Below, in pieces: positions 33,290-35,827 of a stretch of DNA of 35,827 bases (its first letter is position 1; every line of letters begins with the position of its first letter). Under the pieces are notes generated by a model. It was given only the letters and a program-made list of their open reading frames with translations. It ran no database searches and had not been told where the DNA came from. Source of the stretch: Lachnospiraceae bacterium (GTDB lineage Bacteria > Bacillota > Clostridia > Lachnospirales > Lachnospiraceae); the NCBI GenBank assembly GCA_017396145.1, contig JAFQMS010000018.1:1-35827 (forward strand), written 5' to 3'. The translations under genes and the position numbers were made by a program.

Positions 33290-34228
33290 ATGAAATATAT
33301 TAATGAACTTAGAGATGGCGAGCAGGTTAATGGTGTATATTTTTGCAAAGTTAAGAATGTTTTAAAAACAAAAGTAGGAAAAAGCTATTATGCCTTAACT
33401 CTTCAGGATAAAACAGGAGTTGTAGATGCAAAGATATGGGAACTTAACAATGGAATAGAACATTTTGAAGCAATGGATTACATTAACGTTATTGGCGCTG
33501 TTACTATGTATCAGGGGAATATTCAACTTAATGTTACTCGTGTAAGAAAAGCATCTGAAGGGGAATATGATGTAAAGGATTTCATGCCAACAAGTGGTAG
33601 GGATTTAAATGAAATGGAGAAGGAGTTAAAGGGATATATTGCTTCTGTAGAAAATAAACACTTAAATATGCTTTTGACTAAAATATTTATAGAAGATAAA
33701 GAGTTTTTAAAGAAGTTTACTATGCACTCCGCAGCGAAATCTATGCACCATGGATTTATAGGTGGCCTTATGGAACATACTTTGGCAGTAGCAGACACCT
33801 GTGATTTTCTTTCTAAAAAGTATCCTATGCTTAATAGAGATTTAGTTATTAGTGGAGCCCTACTTCATGATATTGGAAAGATAGATGAGTTATCCGCATT
33901 TCCAGCGAATGATTATACAGATGATGGACAACTTTTAGGACATATATATATGGGAACGGTAAAGGTAAATGATATAGCAAAAAATATACCTGGATTTTCT
34001 GATAAACTTTTGACAGAAGTTTGTCATTGTATACTTTCACATCATGGAAAACTTGAATATGGTTCACCAAAAAAACCATCTCTAGCAGAGGCTATTGCTA
34101 TTAATTTTGCAGATGATTGTGATGCAAAGTTAGAGGCTCTTAAAGAATTATTTGATTCAAACCCAACTATGCCGGCATACAGTAAGATGTTAGATAATGT
34201 GGTTAGAAGAACAGAAGGGATAAAGTAA
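33290..34228 (+). CDS. yhaM: YhaM-type 3'-5' exoribonuclease (OB-fold plus HD domain)
   Basis: The ATG at 33290 lies 6 bases after GGAG of leader copy 2 and gives 312 residues, close to Bacillus YhaM. The N-terminal OB-fold (about 10-95) has YYALTLQDKTGVVDAKIWE and YQGNIQLNV. The HD domain (about 150-300) has MHHGFIGGLMEHTL, the metal-binding ISGALLHDIGK, LGHIYMG and CILSHHGKLEYGSP. YhaM degrades RNA and single-stranded DNA from the 3' end with divalent metal, in the cytoplasm. The stop codon directly adjoins the rlmD start, so the two are coupled. The leader suggests that its translation is regulated. Confidence 0.92.
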   Translation: MKYINELRDGEQVNGVYFCKVKNVLKTKVGKSYYALTLQDKTGVVDAKIWELNNGIEHFEAMDYINVIGAVTMYQGNIQLNVTRVRKASEGEYDVKDFMPTSGRDLNEMEKELKGYIASVENKHLNMLLTKIFIEDKEFLKKFTMHSAAKSMHHGFIGGLMEHTLAVADTCDFLSKKYPMLNRDLVISGALLHDIGKIDELSAFPANDYTDDGQLLGHIYMGTVKVNDIAKNIPGFSDKLLTEVCHCILSHHGKLEYGSPKKPSLAEAIAINFADDCDAKLEALKELFDSNPTMPAYSKMLDNVVRRTEGIK

Positions 34229-35632
34229 ATGAGCACAACTCTTGTTAAGAATGATTTAATAGAACTGAGCATAGAAGACTATGGTAACGAAGGAGAAGGT
34301 GTGGCAAAACACGAAGGATTTCCTTTGTTTATTAATGGAGCCCTTAAAGGCGAAAAAATACTTGCGAAGGTTACTAAAACTGGAAAGAGTTATGGTTATG
34401 CCAGAGTTGAAAAAGTTCTAGAGGCTAGTCCCCACAGGGTAGAACCAAAGTGTCAATCATTTAAAAGATGTGGAGGTTGTAGTCTGTTACATATGGATTA
34501 TGAAACCCAGTTAGAGTATAAGCAAAGCAAAGTTGTTAACTGCCTTAAACGTATTGGTGGCGTGGAAAATGCCAAAGAGATTATGGAGCCAATCATAGGA
34601 ATGGAAGACCCATATTACTATAGAAACAAGGTCCAGCTTCCAGTAGGAAGAGATAAAAATGGAAGACTTATTGCGGGTTTTTTTGCCAGGAGAACACACG
34701 CCATAGTAGAGAGTAAAGAATGCGTTATTCAAAACAAGGTTAACGACATTATTATGGAAAAGGTTCTTGCATGGGTTGAGGCTAATGAAATAACTCTTTA
34801 TGATGAGAAGACTCTAAAAGGCATGCTTCGTTATGTAATGACTAGAACTGGTTATGTAACAGGACAGATTATGGTGGTTTTGGTTGTAAATGCTCAAGGA
34901 CTTACAAGGAAGGCTCAGGCTGATTTGGTGGAGAGGCTTTCTACTATAGAGAACATGGCAAGTATTAATGTGAGTTATAATAAGAAAAACACCAATGTTA
35001 TTATGGGAGATGTGGTAAAATGCATCTACGGAACACCATACATTGAAGATTATATTGGAGATGTTAAGTTTAAGATATCAGCCCAGTCATTTTATCAGGT
35101 AAATCCTGTACAGACAGTTAAGTTATATAATACAGCCCTAGAGTATGCAGGACTTGATAAAACCCAGACTGTGTGGGACCTTTACTGTGGAATAGGAACA
35201 ATATCCCTTTTCCTAGCCAAGAAGGCAAAGATGGTTTACGGTGTGGAGATTGTTAAAAGAGCAGTCAAGGATGCCCAGGAGAATGCTTTAATAAATGGTA
35301 TTGAAAATGCCCAGTTTTTTGCTGGGGCAGCGGAAAGCGTAGTACCAGCAAAGTACGAAGAAAGTAATGGTACTATGAAAGCAGATGTGGTAGTGGTTGA
35401 CCCGCCTAGAAAAGGCTGTGATGCAGTTCTTATTGATACAATCGCTAAGATGGAGCCACAAAAAGTTGTGTATGTAAGTTGTGACCCAGCTACTCTTGCA
35501 AGAGATATTGCGGTATTTAGTGAAAAGGGATATGAGTGCGTTAAGGTAAGATGCACGGATATGTTCCCAGGGGCATTCCATGTGGAGACGGTAGCATTAT
35601 TAAGTCGGCAAAAGGTAGATGAACATATCTAA
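34229..35632 (+). CDS. rlmD: 23S rRNA (uracil-5-)-methyltransferase, RlmD/RumA type
   Basis: The enzyme methylates C5 of a uracil in 23S rRNA; close relatives can modify tRNA, so the exact target is uncertain. The 467 residues begin with a TRAM domain (about 5-65; DYGNEGEGVAKHEGFPLFI). Four cysteines expected to hold a [4Fe-4S] cluster are Cys75, Cys81, Cys84 and Cys165. The SAM site is VWDLYCGIGTISLFLA. VVVDPPRKGCD and VYVSCDPATLARD follow, the latter with the catalytic cysteine. The protein ends FHVETVALLSRQKVDEHI. A decayed reading frame lies just after the stop and resembles the extra C-terminal module found on many clostridial homologues. Confidence 0.93.
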   Translation: MSTTLVKNDLIELSIEDYGNEGEGVAKHEGFPLFINGALKGEKILAKVTKTGKSYGYARVEKVLEASPHRVEPKCQSFKRCGGCSLLHMDYETQLEYKQSKVVNCLKRIGGVENAKEIMEPIIGMEDPYYYRNKVQLPVGRDKNGRLIAGFFARRTHAIVESKECVIQNKVNDIIMEKVLAWVEANEITLYDEKTLKGMLRYVMTRTGYVTGQIMVVLVVNAQGLTRKAQADLVERLSTIENMASINVSYNKKNTNVIMGDVVKCIYGTPYIEDYIGDVKFKISAQSFYQVNPVQTVKLYNTALEYAGLDKTQTVWDLYCGIGTISLFLAKKAKMVYGVEIVKRAVKDAQENALINGIENAQFFAGAAESVVPAKYEESNGTMKADVVVVDPPRKGCDAVLIDTIAKMEPQKVVYVSCDPATLARDIAVFSEKGYECVKVRCTDMFPGAFHVETVALLSRQKVDEHI

Positions 35633-35648
35633 TTTGATGTGAATGTTT

Positions 35649-35803
35649 AGGACCTACCCAAAACCGCCAGAACCACCGCAACCTATCCATAGATTAAAGC
35701 ATACGTCAAAGATAAATACGGTTTGAATGATACCTCTCTCAACATCGCACAGGTGAAAGAGAAAGCAATCGAAGATGCTTTTAAGCACTTTGGAATGCTC
35801 TAA
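35649..35803 (+). pseudogene. Frameshifted remnant of a C-terminal module, just after rlmD
   Basis: One frame from 35649 reads RTYPKPPEPPQPIHRLK. From 35693 another frame reads IKAYVKDKYGLNDTSLNIAQVK, running directly into EKAIEDAFKHFGML and a stop at 35801-35803. From memory, many clostridial RlmD homologues continue after VETV-LLS with a module of this kind: a Y..IK.YV..KYGL segment, then SLYIAQVK, then EKE.AI.DAL.HFGM. Here the first part is out of frame and the segment between AQVK and EKAI is missing. It has no start codon or ribosome-binding site. It is probably the broken end of an ancestral longer rlmD, or of a neighbouring copy. Confidence 0.6.
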
Positions 35804-35827
35804 ATTGGCTTATTTCTTTTTATAAAA

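Overview
The window reads as a chromosomal segment of a low-GC, anaerobic Clostridia genome, most likely Lachnospiraceae. The grounds are Shine-Dalgarno GGAGG/GGAG sites before most genes, a T-box leader, VanW and DUF4358 proteins, a dockerin/cohesin pair, and an aspartyl-tRNA synthetase fused to GatC. No ribosomal RNA, phage, insertion sequence or CRISPR array was seen. Species cannot be fixed from the sequence alone.

Layout. 1-519 (minus): N-terminal part of a B12-binding-type radical SAM protein cut by the window edge. 520-1040: a gene-free, relatively GC-rich, hairpin-dense stretch. 1041-2467: a short cis-prenyltransferase of the UppS family and a HAD phosphatase. 2457-7524: a T-box-controlled operon for indirect Asn-tRNA synthesis (AspRS-GatC fusion, a GatA-like protein, GatB). 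7721-12527: a secreted papain-like protease with a dockerin, followed by a membrane-anchored cohesin protein. 12656-14371: a chemoreceptor. 14588-18185: an amino-acid ABC transporter (binding protein, permease, ATPase) leading into ornithine carbamoyltransferase. 18555-22329: a GH13 glycosidase, a membrane-anchored SGNH hydrolase and a DUF4358 lipoprotein. 22410-23493 (minus): a DapF-like protein and tRNA-Gly and tRNA-Tyr. 23645-28400: endonuclease III, an uncharacterised membrane protein (minus), a 36-residue membrane peptide, a VanW protein, a HypE/AIR-synthase-like protein and TrmL. 28452-32989 (minus): an apparent mutS2-response regulator-histidine kinase operon. 33290-35803: a YhaM-type HD exoribonuclease, RlmD and a decayed coding remnant.

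The most unusual content is in three places. First, the transamidation operon encodes a GatA homologue in which all three amidase catalytic residues (Lys, cis-Ser, Ser) appear to be replaced and the N-terminal helices are missing, while AspRS-GatC and GatB look intact. This suggests a covalently linked transamidosome that takes ammonia from somewhere other than its own GatA. Second, a 143-nt structured leader occurs twice (21681-21823 and 33142-33284), each copy ending in the ribosome-binding site of an unrelated gene. The copies are about 90% identical and differ inside one helix only by wobble-preserving changes, so this is a candidate cis-regulatory RNA or an RNA-encoding dispersed element. 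Third, the DapF-like protein has serine at both positions of the catalytic cysteine pair.

Gene starts were chosen by ribosome-binding-site spacing and usual family length; where this moves the start inward from the longest frame, the entry says so. All family assignments come from reading motifs by eye, with no database search.
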